The notes under the pieces were generated by a model. It ran no database searches. It was not told the DNA's origin and worked only from the letters and a program-made list of their open reading frames with translations. The translations under genes and the position numbers were made by a program. DNA of 64,000 nucleotides from Bradysia coprophila. Lineage: Eukaryota; Arthropoda; Insecta; Diptera; Sciaridae. Positions 11,252 to 23,731 of this stretch are shown here, piece by piece (position 1 is the first letter of the stretch; the number at the start of each line of letters is the position of its first letter). The DNA is taken from contig NW_023503306.1 of NCBI RefSeq assembly GCF_014529535.1, forward strand, positions 1-64,000, given 5' to 3'.

Positions 11252-11950
11252 GAAGAAAAATCTTCAAAGTGGCTACAAGTAGTTCCATCGAGTCAGTTAG
11301 GCTTATTATTAGATAACAATTCTGCACGAATTGCTGTTGGTCTTCGACTAGGTTGTCAATTATGCGAAGAACATAAATGTCTTTGTGGTAAAAACGTTAA
11401 GAAGGATGGCTTACATGGTTTATCTTGCAATAAAAGCGGAGGATGGATTCCTGGACATGACGAGGTTAACAAAATCGTTTCTCATGCATTTTCTTCTGCA
11501 GGGTTTCCGAATTTAGTACAGCCTCCGGGAATTTCGAGAGATGACGGGAAAAGACCGGATAGTATGACTCTAATTCCATGGAGTCATGGTAGACCTATTT
11601 TGTGGGATGTAACCATTAGAGACACCCTAGCCCCTTCTTATGTTAATAAGTCATCCAAAAAAGCTGGTTCGATTCCTGATAATGCCGAAAGATTTAAGCA
11701 CAATCATTACATTTGTTTAAAAGATAATTATTTGTTCACATCTATTGCTTTTGAATCACTAGGTAGCGTGGGTCCTGAGACAAAGACATTTATAAAGAAA
11801 TTGGGATCATTAATGCAAAAGGCTTCTGGGGAACCGCGCTCTATGGACCACCTGCTACAGAAGGTTTCCATTGCGATTCAACGAAGAAATTCTAGTTGCA
11901 CTTTTGGGACCTTGGGACGTAATAGAATTGATGATTTTTATTTATTGTAA
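11252..11950 (+). pseudogene. 3' end of a non-LTR retroelement ORF (zinc-finger and endonuclease-like C-terminus), 5'-truncated
   Basis: An open frame of about 230 codons with no proper start; a stop at 11249 closes it upstream. It reads WLQVVPSSQLGL, ARIAVGLRLG, then a Cys/His cluster (CEEHKCLCG...GLHGLSC), RDDGKRPDSMTLIPW and WDVTIRDTLAPS, KKAGSI..NAE, FTSIAFESLG and KVSIAIQRRNS. This matches, by my recollection of the family, the C-terminal part of a widespread arthropod and cnidarian reverse-transcriptase element. The RPD...WDVT spacing recalls a PD-(D/E)XK restriction-like endonuclease as in R2-type elements (inference). The reverse-transcriptase domain is absent, as expected for 5' truncation. 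The retained frame and the tail homologous to the satellite (12007-12183) suggest a fairly recent insertion. Confidence 0.8.
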
Positions 11951-12006
11951 ATATTTGTTTTTTGAGAAGATCGTTTTTTTACTGGTTGCACTTTGCAGAA
12001 AATTTA

Positions 12007-12183
12007 GAAGAAGAAGTGTATGCTGCTCTTAAGCTTAGGAACTTAGTTCAACTCTTTCTCACCTGCACATGGCGTTTAATTTTTATGTTTATGCCTTAAT
12101 GTTTCACTTTTGATCTATTTTACAAAACGAAGGATGGTTCGATGCGTTTCTTAATTCAAACAGTAGAGAAGTGCATGCTAAAT
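12007..12183 (+). repeat. Diverged copy of the 177-bp satellite monomer in the retroelement 3' tail
   Basis: Directly after the retroelement ORF the DNA aligns collinearly with the satellite: AAGTGTATGCTGCTC against AAATGTATGCTACGCC, TTAATGTTTCACTTTTGATC against TTAATGTTTCAGTCTTGATC, then ATTTTACAAAA in both, GGATGGTTCGA against CGATGGAGCGA, and TTAATTCAAACAGTAGAGAA against TTCATTCAACTATTAAGAAA. A second GTGCATGCTA starts a further partial unit. Spacing between successive units is about 154 bp here and about 177 bp in the array. Confidence 0.8.
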
Positions 12184-12243
12184 TGGTTTCTGAATGAAGG
12201 ATTTTGGTGGCATGTCACATGAAGAATGAGTGATTGGTCCTTT

Positions 12244-12644
12244 TAATACCCTCTCTAGCAACCAAACTAGGAAAATTAAGGTTGTAAAACTGTACAGTGT
12301 ATCATGTCATAGAAAATTTGACGCTTTTAAAAATAAATTAAATGAAATATGAGCAGCGATGTCCTTTTTTGTGTGAAAACATTACGTCTTCTGTTACCAT
12401 TTCGATGTTCGAACATGAATAATTTGTGATTGTGATGCCTTTTTTATGTGTTGCTCCGCCATTTTGGTGTGCAAAAATGATATGAAATAAAGTTTAAAAT
12501 TTATGTGTTTCGTGTGACGTCGATATTGTTTTTGAAAAAACGCGGCACGGCAACTCTATTACAAAAAAATCAGTGTCACATTTGTCAAAATAAGGTGGTA
12601 TTTTGACTGTGTCAAAACGAAGTATGGTTGCTAGAGAGGGTATT
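12244..12644. mobile_element. 401-bp MITE with perfect 8-bp duplication GGTCCTTT
   Basis: Ends TAATACCCTCTCTAGCAACCA and its inverse TGGTTGCTAGAGAGGGTATT. GGTCCTTT is duplicated at 12236-12243 and 12645-12652. An 8-bp duplication is typical of hAT- or P-type transposition. No transposase is encoded. It lies just beyond the retroelement tail. Confidence 0.8.
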
Positions 12645-12652
12645 GGTCCTTT

Positions 12653-13333
12653 CAATAATAATTTTAATTGTCAATTTTTGACCCACTAAAAAGGTGGTAG
12701 TACCTAGAATTTTCAAGATATAATCAGTAAAACACAATTTCATTTTATTTATTTTTATTGATGATCATTAAATAATCTTTTCGTGAAATAAGCACCAGTA
12801 TCCCATTTATATTTACAAAAATATAATTTTTTAACGGCAATTCATTTCTTACTTACTGTTTCATATAAATCAGTACGACGTTGTCTTGAAGTGGGTATCT
12901 GTGCTCTAACCTTCTCATTTAACGACACATCTACGAAAAAAATGTGAGAGAAAGTTTAAATAAATACGTTCGTTTATTGCACACTTTATTAGGGATTGAC
13001 GAAGGATCGCGATTGGCATAGAGACCACAAAATATTGATATCATCCTTAGATGTCGAAAATAGTACATTTTAACATAGCCCAATACTCACAAGGTGTGTA
13101 CGTATACGTATACCGAAGGTGAAGTCAGAAACTCCACGGTTAAAAAAGTATAAAAAATATTTTCCGGGACTTTGGTATACAGTTAAACCGATTTTGTACC
13201 GGTACACCCGGTTCGTGACGCCCGAGAAAAATTATTTGTTAGGAAACTTTAATCCTTCTACCATTGTCCGTTGTCAAATTTTGTTGAAACCTTCGAGAAA
13301 CTGAATAATGCGAGAACAAATTCCAACCTCTAT
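12653..13333. other. Intergenic stretch, nothing recognised
   Basis: AT-rich with short random frames. A stretch near 13180-13210 is rich in ACCGG/CCGG words, without an identifiable role. Confidence 0.45.
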
Positions 13334-15915
13334 CTACAGGGAATAAATAATGTCGATGTGCCGATCTAGCAACATCTGGTGATCATTGTAGCGATTGTTT
13401 ACTTTGATCTTGCTGTTCTCTTGATAAATGTGTGTGTTTGACGGGTAACAAACGATAAATGCAGATTGTACTAACAATGACATAGACACCAAGCTGTTGC
13501 TATATCGGCACACCGAAATTCTTAACTGCCCGTATTTACGCTTAGCTAGCAAAAATCGGAAACCTATTTTTCGTAGATTTTTTTGCAAACTACGCTCTTG
13601 ATCCTTTATCTTTCGCACAACCCTATATATACCATTCCATCCGAAAGGGGAAAGAATGCAGGCAAAATTCTAATCAAAATCGAATTAATGTTTTCCAACG
13701 TCAAAGTATACACGTACCAATATCAGCATAGACAATCTCTTCATTTTCTTTTGCCGTTATCACAACTTTTCCCCACGGATCAACCACCATAGAATGTCCC
13801 CAAGCAACATATTCAAAATCTGGATCTCTTGCTGGCGATATGGAAGCCACATACAGTTGTAAGTCGTTTGCTCTAGCCCGTTGCAAAAGTTCCCAGTGCA
13901 ATGGTCCGGTAGTCATATTAAAGGCAGCTGGATAAATGAGCATATCACAACCTTCACTCCGAATGATATGAAAGAAAAATGTTAAATAAAACACTGCCCT
14001 CGGCGCTATATTAGTTGTAACACACACGCACCATCGTTCCGATAAATTCTAGCCATTTCTTCGAACCGAATGTCATAGCATATGCCAACACCAATCTTAA
14101 AATTGTTATCAATTTGAAAAGACGTGAATTCCGAACCGCCTGTGAGGACATCAGATTCTTTAAATCGGATACCTCCTTTAACATCAATATCAAACAGGTG
14201 CATCTGAAAAGGGTGTGAGTTTCAGTGAATTACTTTCAAATCAAGTTTCTTCGAATTTTGTGTGTGTCCTTCTAAAAGACAAAGCTTAGTTAATTTAAGG
14301 TATTGTTGGATCAGTGTGCTGCCTAAGACTCTGATTTTAGGCTCTGAAAATATTTAAACTTTCCCTTGCATTAGTGGCCAATTGGAATTGATGATTGACA
14401 ACAGCCCGATTCAGGAAGTTGGGCCACTTTTGACCCGAGCCTGAATTTAAGATTTCAGGTTCAACCTGAATTTGACCTGAGCCTGAATTTTCACAGTTGG
14501 GTTCAGCCTGACCTGAATCTGGAATTGTTCAATACGAATCTGGCCGGAACCTGAATTATCAAAGCGAAAGTGAAAGTGCTGAAGCTGAAATTTTAGTTCA
14601 GGTTCGGGTTAAGATGAGGTTCAGGTTCTGATCCGACGGACAAATTCCGAGCATTAAATCAGACAAATTTTCTGGTACAGGAACCTACCTTCCTATGTTT
14701 CGCAATTAGTTCACCCGATGGCGACCACACAGTGCATGTATTGTACAATGTTCTGCCATCGCTTGTGTCACGTTCGGGAATGGTGCCACCGACCAAGTAA
14801 ATATTTAACTCTTTGGCAATTTCGGATAATTTCCCCGTTGTATAACCATCTGGGATCGTCTCGGCATAATCATTAAAATACTTCGTTCCGTATGGAGAGT
14901 TGAAACATTCAGGCAGTGCAACAACTCTTGGATTTTGATCGACTACTGCTTGCCGAATATGTGCAATAGCATTCGTTACATTTCGAATTTTGTCTGTGCC
15001 GACTTTCATCTGGATGAGTGCTAGGCGAAAAGCTAAAAAAAATAAACTTTTGTTGGTCAACAGTAAACGAACTGCGTAGTGCGTAGGTGCGTGGAAGCAT
15101 AGCACTGATCCCAGCATTAACACAGAAAATATTCGAAGAATAATGAAATCAGAGTAGGATGTATGTTTTGTATGCAAAGATAGATGACTTGTTTTCGTTG
15201 TATGAGTTAAGGCAGGCATTTCAAAACAATCTTAAACATTAGCTCTTACCGCTAAAGCCTCCAAATTCGACACTTGTTAGTTCAATTTTAATGCTAGGAG
15301 TAGTGCTACAGCCTTTACCGTAGACTGACTTAGTAGAAAACCTAATTCATTTACATTATGTATCCATTCACATAGTATGTCACTGTCACAGCCTTTACGC
15401 TCATAACTAGGAGATTCTTTCATCATAAGAAGGAAACAACGGAACATAAGAGGTCAAAATTGAAATATTTTCGGAATGTTTTTGCTAACGTTACTACTGT
15501 AGATTGGACGAAAAAACCCTGTTACTTTTACTGATACAAACATTCTGCACCTCTCTTACAACGCTGAAGGTGGCTACTTCATAATTTCATTGCTATCGTT
15601 CAATCAAATTTAGTGGGTACAATGCGTTTTAATTGGCACATCCACAATTCGTGCGACGGACAATATGACATAAACCATGAATGTTATCAATTCGGTTTTG
15701 CAATCGAAAGTGATGAAGATATAAGTAAAGCCACTTGATAGGTTAAAGAGCGAATAAGAAGGTCAACAGGTCCAAGTCGACGAAAAATGTTGGAATGATA
15801 ACGGAACGAGCATGAACACGAATTATCAGTGTGCCGGTTAATATTTGTGAATTAGAATTTCGAAAGTAAACTGAATTGACTTACAATCCATGGCTGCCTT
15901 TTTCAACATTGACAT
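13334..15915 (-). CDS. Omega-amidase / nitrilase-like protein (NIT2), five exons
   Basis: Minus-strand exons 15915-15885, 15032-14689, 14203-14032, 13951-13718 and (tentative) 13419-13334, predicted 288 aa against 276 for human NIT2. It is a C-N hydrolase that deaminates alpha-ketoglutaramate and alpha-ketosuccinamate. The catalytic triad is E52 ([10 protein letters not shown]), K125 (IAKHRK) and C167 (GICYD). Other family blocks are [27 protein letters not shown] and YVAWGHS. Exon 1 ([10 protein letters not shown]) splices in phase 1 to give SFRLALIQM, matching the usual start, so the upstream ATG in the exon 2 frame at 15219 is rejected. All internal junctions are GT-AG and keep frame. The last exon is weakly conserved (ends DIIYSL); the usual ending carries an IP motif not seen here, so the C-terminus is the least certain part. 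Confidence 0.9.
14380..14650 (-). repeat. Degenerate short repeat of CCTGAA/TTCAGG words in a NIT2 intron
   Basis: The words CCTGAATT, TTCAGGTTC, GAACCTGAA and variants recur about 15 times in 270 bp, on both strands. A related patch (TTCAGGTTAACCCGAGCCTGAA) lies near 27115-27155. It looks like a decayed minisatellite. No role is evident. Confidence 0.5.
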
Positions 15916-16332
15916 AATCACATGAATGTCTCCACAATCAGCGAATCATGAAGAAGTTAATTTTTGTTTTGAATTGATACGATTTTGATAAGAAAAAATC
16001 AACAACGATGAACGTAATGAACTTGATGACACTTTTTCATCGAAATGTCAAATGAATTAAATAAACCGCCATCTGCGACAGTGCAGAACCTCATTCTCTT
16101 AGAATATTCTGTGTCCTCCGGTAGATGTCTCTTGTTCACTAATGTGCTTTGTAATACGAGAAAGCCGTTGTTCATAGATGGCGCTCGTTGTCCTGTACTC
16201 AGCGACAGGACCATGTAAACACTACAATTATGACCGTCGTTGCACGCATTTTATTATATCCGTGTTACAGGGTTACAGCACTTGACATACGATTTTCTAG
16301 CTTAACCAGGCAGATTATGTGTCTTTTCGAGA
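15916..16332. other. Upstream region of the NIT2 gene
   Basis: Beyond the NIT2 start codon no convincing exon is seen. The minus-strand open frame 16214-15999 has no family resemblance. Confidence 0.45.
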
Positions 16333-16452
16333 GGTGTTGAGGAATCTCGCGCCGCGTCATTCACAATAATTCACAAAGTGACATCTTCCTTTTACAAAAT
16401 GTGTCAAAATGATAATTATTGTGAATGACGCGGCGCGAGATTCCTAGCAACC
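16333..16452. mobile_element. 120-bp MITE, GGTGTTGAGGAAT family, copy 1
   Basis: Ends GGTGTTGAGGAATCTCGCG and, inverted, GGTTGCTAGGAATCTCGCG, with a CCGCGTCATTCACAATAA arm on both sides. It is flanked by a perfect 8-bp duplication TTTCGAGA (16325-16332 and 16453-16460), consistent with hAT/P-type transposition. Confidence 0.85.
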
Positions 16453-16770
16453 TTTCGAGATATTAATGAATGGATCGTTACATTCATCAATATATCGAAA
16501 ACGATGCAACTTTTGTGCACTGAACGGAGGGAACAGTTCTTTCTACGTTAGCACAAGGACTAAACACACATCCGCATTTCGTTTCATTTTTTTTTTTGCT
16601 TAACTTCTGGATTTTTAGTACCCCTCACCCTCTGTTTAAAACTAAAATTTTTAATCCTTTCCGTTGTGAATACAAGAAAGGCAATTCCCAAAAAAAATTG
16701 TAAAATAATTTAGAAATGTCAATTTTACAGAAAGACATTTGGTTCTGCTACTCCAATGTAGATGGCGCTA

Positions 16771-16978
16771 AGAGTAATTATATCTAGAGAGGAAATTTGC
16801 ACAACGAAATGTGGTCCCAACATCAGTTTGTATAAGATACACATTTCGTATAATTTTACACCAATACATGTATGCGTTGACACATACCAATAAACATTTC
16901 GTATTTCATGTTGGGACCACATATTTAACGTTTTTACGTAATTTTGTTCGAAACTTCCTCTCTAGGTATAATTACTCT
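16771..16978. mobile_element. 208-bp foldback MITE
   Basis: AGAGTAATTATATCTAGAGAGGAA faces TTCCTCTCTAGGTATAATTACTCT; further in, CGAAATGTGGTCCCAACAT faces its near inverse. No clear target duplication. Confidence 0.6.
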
Positions 16979-17407
16979 CAGAGATTTACATTTTACGTCT
17001 GGTGTCCGAGCTCTTTCGACCCATACGAAGTAGATATCAAATGGACTCACTATCACAATTGTAGCACCGTCACTTCGAGTCCCTGAACAAGGGGAGATCT
17101 ATCGTGGATGCCAGATCAGGAAAAGTCCATCTCGTATGGTGTTTTGATCCCCTTTTGGTAACGACCATATGACCAAAGGAAAACTACGTTCGAAAATGAG
17201 CTAAGTTTCGGTCCAGTGGTTGCTGATATTTTTTAACCCAATGACCCAAAAGAGCGGTAATATTAAATTGTGCTGGGTTCAGGTCGTGTCAGTTTTTTTT
17301 TGAGTGCGAGTAACCGACGTATCTCTAACAGGAAGTTAAGGTACGGTGGAGTCATTAGTCAAACGGTTGAGTCAAACAAAAATGCTGCCCGCGTTCATGA
17401 AAATAAT

Positions 17408-17413
17408 TTTATT
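17408..17413 (-). terminator. Polyadenylation signal of the PHYHD1-like gene
   Basis: AATAAA on the minus strand about 64 nt after the stop codon. Confidence 0.5.
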
Positions 17414-17476
17414 TTGATCTTTGGAACAACGTCTAGCGCACTATATAAGACTACATCCTACTTTATACGAGCACGC

Positions 17477-18504
<1,028 letters not shown>

Positions 18505-19837
18505 CTGAAATGGAATATATTTATAAAAAAAAGAAATGAAATTGATTGCTCAACGCTAATTAAGATAGTGAAGTTTGAAGTGTCGAAAGCCGGTAATAGT
18601 AGACTATGCACCGATAGAATATACATAACCAGAGAGATCATAACAGATAGCATTGCAACGTCCGCTTTTTTCAGTGTTGCTGTCTGATAAGAGAGCGTGG
18701 ATTTGAGCAATATTTCTCATTATTTTCACTGATTGACGCTGTCTGTCATAATCAGCCAATCACCAATTTCCAACTTCTACTTCCTCTGAAAAGATCCTAA
18801 ATCGAATTCGCACACATTTATAAAATTCCAAAGACTTTAAAAAATGAATGGCGGCGAGATTCGTATCCTAGAATTGGAGCCACGGCGCTAGATTTTTCTA
18901 TACCAAATAGACCACGGCAGAGTCTATTTAGAGATACTACTCTGTCGTGAATAGACCCAAACATCAAATTATCTATAAAATCATAACGACATTGTCATTA
19001 TAATGCAATCATTTCAAGTAAAAGAAAAGAAAAACTTGCAATAAAATGTGGAAAATCGCGTCAACAAAATAATTCGTGTCGACCAAACGATTCGTAAATA
19101 AAAATATAAAATTCATTAACGTAAATCTTCACTTTTGGTGTGGTAAACTAAGTATCCACCATTTAGCTTATCAACAGCTGAATTATCACTTAACCAACTT
19201 GAAGCGCTGCTTTGTTGTTTACATTTTCATTTATAGCAAATTAAAACAGAACGAAACACTACCAATTAAATCAGGCACAAAGCATGAACTTATATTATAT
19301 GTTATGTGCTTACTTTGTTCATGTAAGTGTAAGGGCAGGGCATGGTAGACTTTGAACAATAGACTGTTATGGTCAAAGCGAGAAAACCGAAGACTATAGT
19401 TATTATAACTTGCCTTGGGCTACTTGTCAAAGTATTTGCTTCTCTTTCAACGTGGTACGTTGAGAGTGAGAGGACAGAAGACCAGTTTATTTTAACTTGC
19501 CTTGGGGTACTTGTCAAAATATCTTCTTCTCTTTCATCATAACACTCTATAGATTCAGGTAAGCTCGCTTAGTTTGTGTTTATTACGTAGGTGGAAGCAC
19601 GGGTTTTTAACGGGTTTAATGTACCAATGTATGCCAACTTGTAAAATAAAAAAAAAAATCCTCAGATGACTGGTGGCGACTCACTTGATGAACTAATAGT
19701 GCGAGAACAAATTCCTTGTTCTATGTTAAAATTGGATATTGTCAATCAAATCGGAGAATCAATTTTAATATTTTTCCTAGCAATGAATTCCACAAGTTCC
19801 ACTCATAGTCTCATGTAATGTTTCTTAGACTATGAAG

Positions 19838-19900
19838 TAATAGATTTGACACTTACTTAGAACATGAAGTTTACAAACTAAGGGTCAAATCTATTACAAG
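19838..19900. repeat. Short inverted repeat
   Basis: GTAATAGATTTGACACTTACTTAG faces CTAAGGGTCAAATCTATTAC across about 20 bp. A similar word pair occurs near 30375-30410 (AATGTAATAGATTTG and CTATTACATTT). Confidence 0.45.
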
Positions 19901-21951
19901 TTAGTACTTTTCTTCATACTGCTGTCACTGATATTTTTTTCATGAAACTGCTGACATTTAATGGGAATGACTCAATGTGAAGTTGTTACACAAAAAAATA
20001 GTCCAGTGAGATTGAAGTACTAGTAGTGAAGTATTTATTAATTGAGAGCCGCTGCTAAAAATCGAATATTGAAATTTCAGTAATTTATTGATATTTCCGT
20101 CGAACCAAGAAAGTATTGATAGAAAAGAAAAAATAAATTTATTTATAAATCGACATTTTGCCAATTAAAATTTTATATCATGCTCGCGCCTGACGGCCAC
20201 CTATTCGCACACCTAGTAGTGCTTACTTCCCATTTTTTTTTCTGGCAGGTAAAAATTAGTTCTCTTTCTTTCACCCGTCCACAATGAATTCAACTAACTC
20301 AGCGGAATTCATGTTCCAAAAAAGAAATGAAATAAAAAAAAAAATGCCGTCACTGCAACACGCCGATTTTTTTAGTCAACAATATTGCGTGTATGGTAGC
20401 AATATGCGCGGTCATTAAATAAAGATTGTATAAAAATGCGTCCATACGATTTTCATTCCGTATAAATTATCTATGCATCTTAGTCACATCTTTGCTATAT
20501 ACACACACCAACCTGAGTGTATTCATTAGTTATAATTAGAAATCCGTAGAATTCATTTACTAAACATTTAAAATAGATCGTTTCACCGCTAACTGCCTTT
20601 ACAATATTCACCGCCCACGCAAACTAGCTTGCATACTTTGCAAAAAAGAATTAATGTTGTATGTTGGCTACAGCATAAAAATTAATGTTTTGGTTAGCAT
20701 AGTATAGCGGAGTCTAACTCGTTAGTATTATTTATGGTAAAATGGTAAGCCCAACAATAATTTTTCGCTTTTCTGATTAATTTGTTTTTATGAATATTCG
20801 TTCTTCCAAAATCGTCGGCTGAATCATTCTTTAATTTTCTAATTTTAGCTAATATCGTCATGTACGGTTCATCAAAGTATTTATTCATTTGAAAACAAAT
20901 TGTCTTTTTTTATGAAATTGCACTTTAACATTTATTTCAACTTGTTTTGCTGTTGTGACCACTTTCGGAGCACATATGTATGATGTTTCATCAATTTCAA
21001 TTACTTCCCTAATCAATGCCACTTTTACAGTCGAAGCAATAAAATCAATGTTTTCAGACGCGAGATGGAAACTGATTTTTCTCTTCTTCTGTTTTGGTAG
21101 AGACTCAATAACATTTTATCACATCCACGCTTGATAAGATGTGTTTGCTGTGTATGATACCTACTTCGGTAACAAACACTTAACATCGCATTCCTGGCTT
21201 CGATGTCAACTTAACGTTTTTCATGTGTCGGGGCCGAAAACGAGGGTTCTGCAGAAATTTACTCGGGTTTTCGGCCCCTTACATGAAAAGTTGTGGATGG
21301 TATATTTTGGATAATTTTACAAGTTTTAACCCTTACGAAGTGACTAAATGCTTTCGCTTTCGCCCCTTGAATTGACATTTCTTTACTTTCGGTCCTCTTA
21401 GCAAGCATACAAAACTTAATACGTAACTCTTTCGGCCTACTTAATCGATACGTAAATAACTATTCCGCAACAAAAACTCTTGACGTTTCAGCTGAGGTGA
21501 GAAAACGTCTATTTTCTCGCCTGCATTATGAAAAGTACTGTACCATCTATACTATATGTGAAGGTAGGGTTCGTTAAGATTTGTCAACATCCACTATGAT
21601 GAAAATTCAATATTCTTGTTACGAAGTGGACTGAACGAATTTTATTTGAACATGCTTAGTTTGACTGTGAGCAAAATTTAATGATTGTTACTGCAGTCAC
21701 ATGTGGTCTTAAACGAGGAGTTTACGATGTTACAATCTTGGCCAAATAAGCGAGTCAAATGCAATTGTTTGGATGTCTGCGCTCCTACATATCCTTTTGT
21801 GAAAATCATTAAAACACTCAGATATATACTGTCCACACATTTAAACTCGTGCAATCATGACTCACTTACTTGACCACCCATGTAATATAGTATTACGGTT
21901 TGATTAGTTCCACGATATATAGAAAGTAAGACTAAATGTAAAAAATTATTG

Positions 21952-22182
21952 GAAACGACGACTTTCTGAAGAAACGGCGAGATCCTGAAGAAGAGGTGAT
22001 AGTCGATGATTCATTATGAACTCACCTTTTCTTCAGGAAGTGGTCATTGCTTCTCGCCTTTTTAAACATGTTAAAAAAACGGCGTTTTCCTGAAGAAAAG
22101 GTGAGTTCTTGAAGATTCGACGAATACTCACTGCTTTCTCAGGAGCTTGAAACTCGCCGCTTCTTCAGAAAGTCGTCATTTC
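21952..22182. mobile_element. 231-bp foldback element with nested palindromes
   Basis: Outer arms GAAACGACGACTTTCTGAAG and CTTCAGAAAGTCGTCATTTC. Internal CTTCAGGA/TCCTGAAG and AAGGTGAG/CTCACCTT words repeat in alternating orientation. No gene. Confidence 0.6.
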
Positions 22183-23508
22183 TCGTGTCGTTGATTCTTC
22201 AGTGCAATCCACTTGCCAACATACGCTAAAAAGTGGATTTGAACTAGCAAAAATTTCTCATAAGTGTAAGCCGCACTAGATTGAAAATCTTGACGAGCGT
22301 AGGTACAGGTAACAGGCAACTAATGAGAAAACGTACTGATCTAGACTGTGATTTGTGAGGCTGTGTCACGGAGACAAAGCCGAACATAACCTTTGTAACT
22401 GTCCCACTTTACTTGGAGGAACCTAGGCGGATACGTCGTCAGGTATAAGGTGTTGTTCACAAATATTGTCGCATATGGGTTAATTTTGACACTTTTGGAG
22501 TGACAAAGGTGGAGTGGGTGTCGAACCATCTGTAAAATAGCGTGACGTTATTTTTGAACGGCCCATAACCTGCTCAAAAATATCAAACTGAAAGTCATGC
22601 TGAACGACATTGGTAGTACAATTTTTAAAATCTTAACAACGCCTTCGAAACGGTAGATCCCGTGCGTGCTCTACTTGATAGGGCGGATGAAATAATTTAA
22701 AATAAAAAAAAAAACACCGAATTTTAATGTACAGTTGTTCGTACACAGATGCAACACTCGAATTAACTTGAAATCTGATTGCATTGTAAGAGAATGTTGC
22801 TTGTCGAAATTAAAACATTATTGATACTGACTCAAATGTCAAACTGGAAACGATTATGTTGGAACGACGTAGTTTCCAAAAATATAATTCTAAAATTCGT
22901 GGACCTGTAAATACGTAATTTAAAAATGAATATTCACCGAAAAATAATCTTTAAATTTAGAGGGGGAAATTCGTCCGAAATTTGGAATTATACAGAAAAT
23001 TCTCTAACCGAACTGTTTTTGGTGAGACAAATTGAATGTAATTTAAAGTGAGATTGTCGAGGAATGTGAAATTGAGTGCTGTAAAAACACACTTCACTGG
23101 ACATTGAAACATTTAGGAACAATTTTAGAACGATAAAAGTTATCTCCACTCCTCCCTATCACTTTTGTTTTCATCCTGAAATTAAACGAATACTTTGACC
23201 GAAAAGTCTTATCAACGAAATGACCGGGAAATAAGAAAGATTTTGTTTTGAAAAACTTTGAAATTATCAACATCAGATGCTCAAATATTTTCAAAATTAT
23301 CATGAACTTCGCTTTGTCAAGTTAGTTTTTCTTGTTTGCACTGTCTGGTGTAGCATTTGTATTTGGCAAAGCAATCAAATTCAACTGATTATGCTACACG
23401 ATAAAATGTGATAACAATTGTTGTTTTTCCTCTTTCGTAATTCGCATTTTCAAGAAGGTTATTTACCAAATCAATTTATTTATTTATTTAAAATTATTAA
23501 AGTATCAG

Positions 23509-23731
23509 TTAACCTGTCACAGACGGCAAGCATATTAACAGTTTTACTATATCTGATCTATTACTTCTTTTGATCGAAGATTTTCAGAGATTGATTTCAG
23601 AAATCTATTACTTTATTTGTTTAGAACATAATTTTTGCATAATTTTTTCATAAGACCGCATTAGATATAGCTTGCCGTTTATTATTGCTGTCGTTGTCGA
23701 TAACAGATGACAGCCGTCTGTAACAGGTTAA
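23509..23731. mobile_element. 223-bp MITE with TTAACCTGTCACAGACGG ends, copy 1
   Basis: TTAACCTGTCACAGACGG faces CCGTCTGTAACAGGTTAA. Copy 2 is at 28292-28432. Both ends begin with TTAA, so a TTAA duplication is possible. Confidence 0.65.

Larger units (their letters stand above)
16453..17476. other. Intergenic stretch with one MITE
   Basis: Apart from the foldback element at 16771-16978, no gene is seen. Overlapping short frames on both strands near 16725-17090 are products of that palindrome. Confidence 0.45.

Noticed and set aside
14659-15219. NIT2 starting at the upstream ATG at 15219
   Set aside because: The extra N-terminus has no family match. A short exon at 15915-15885 splices to give the normal start.
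15999-16214. Minus-strand 71-codon open frame as a gene
   Set aside because: No family resemblance, and no supporting splice or promoter context.
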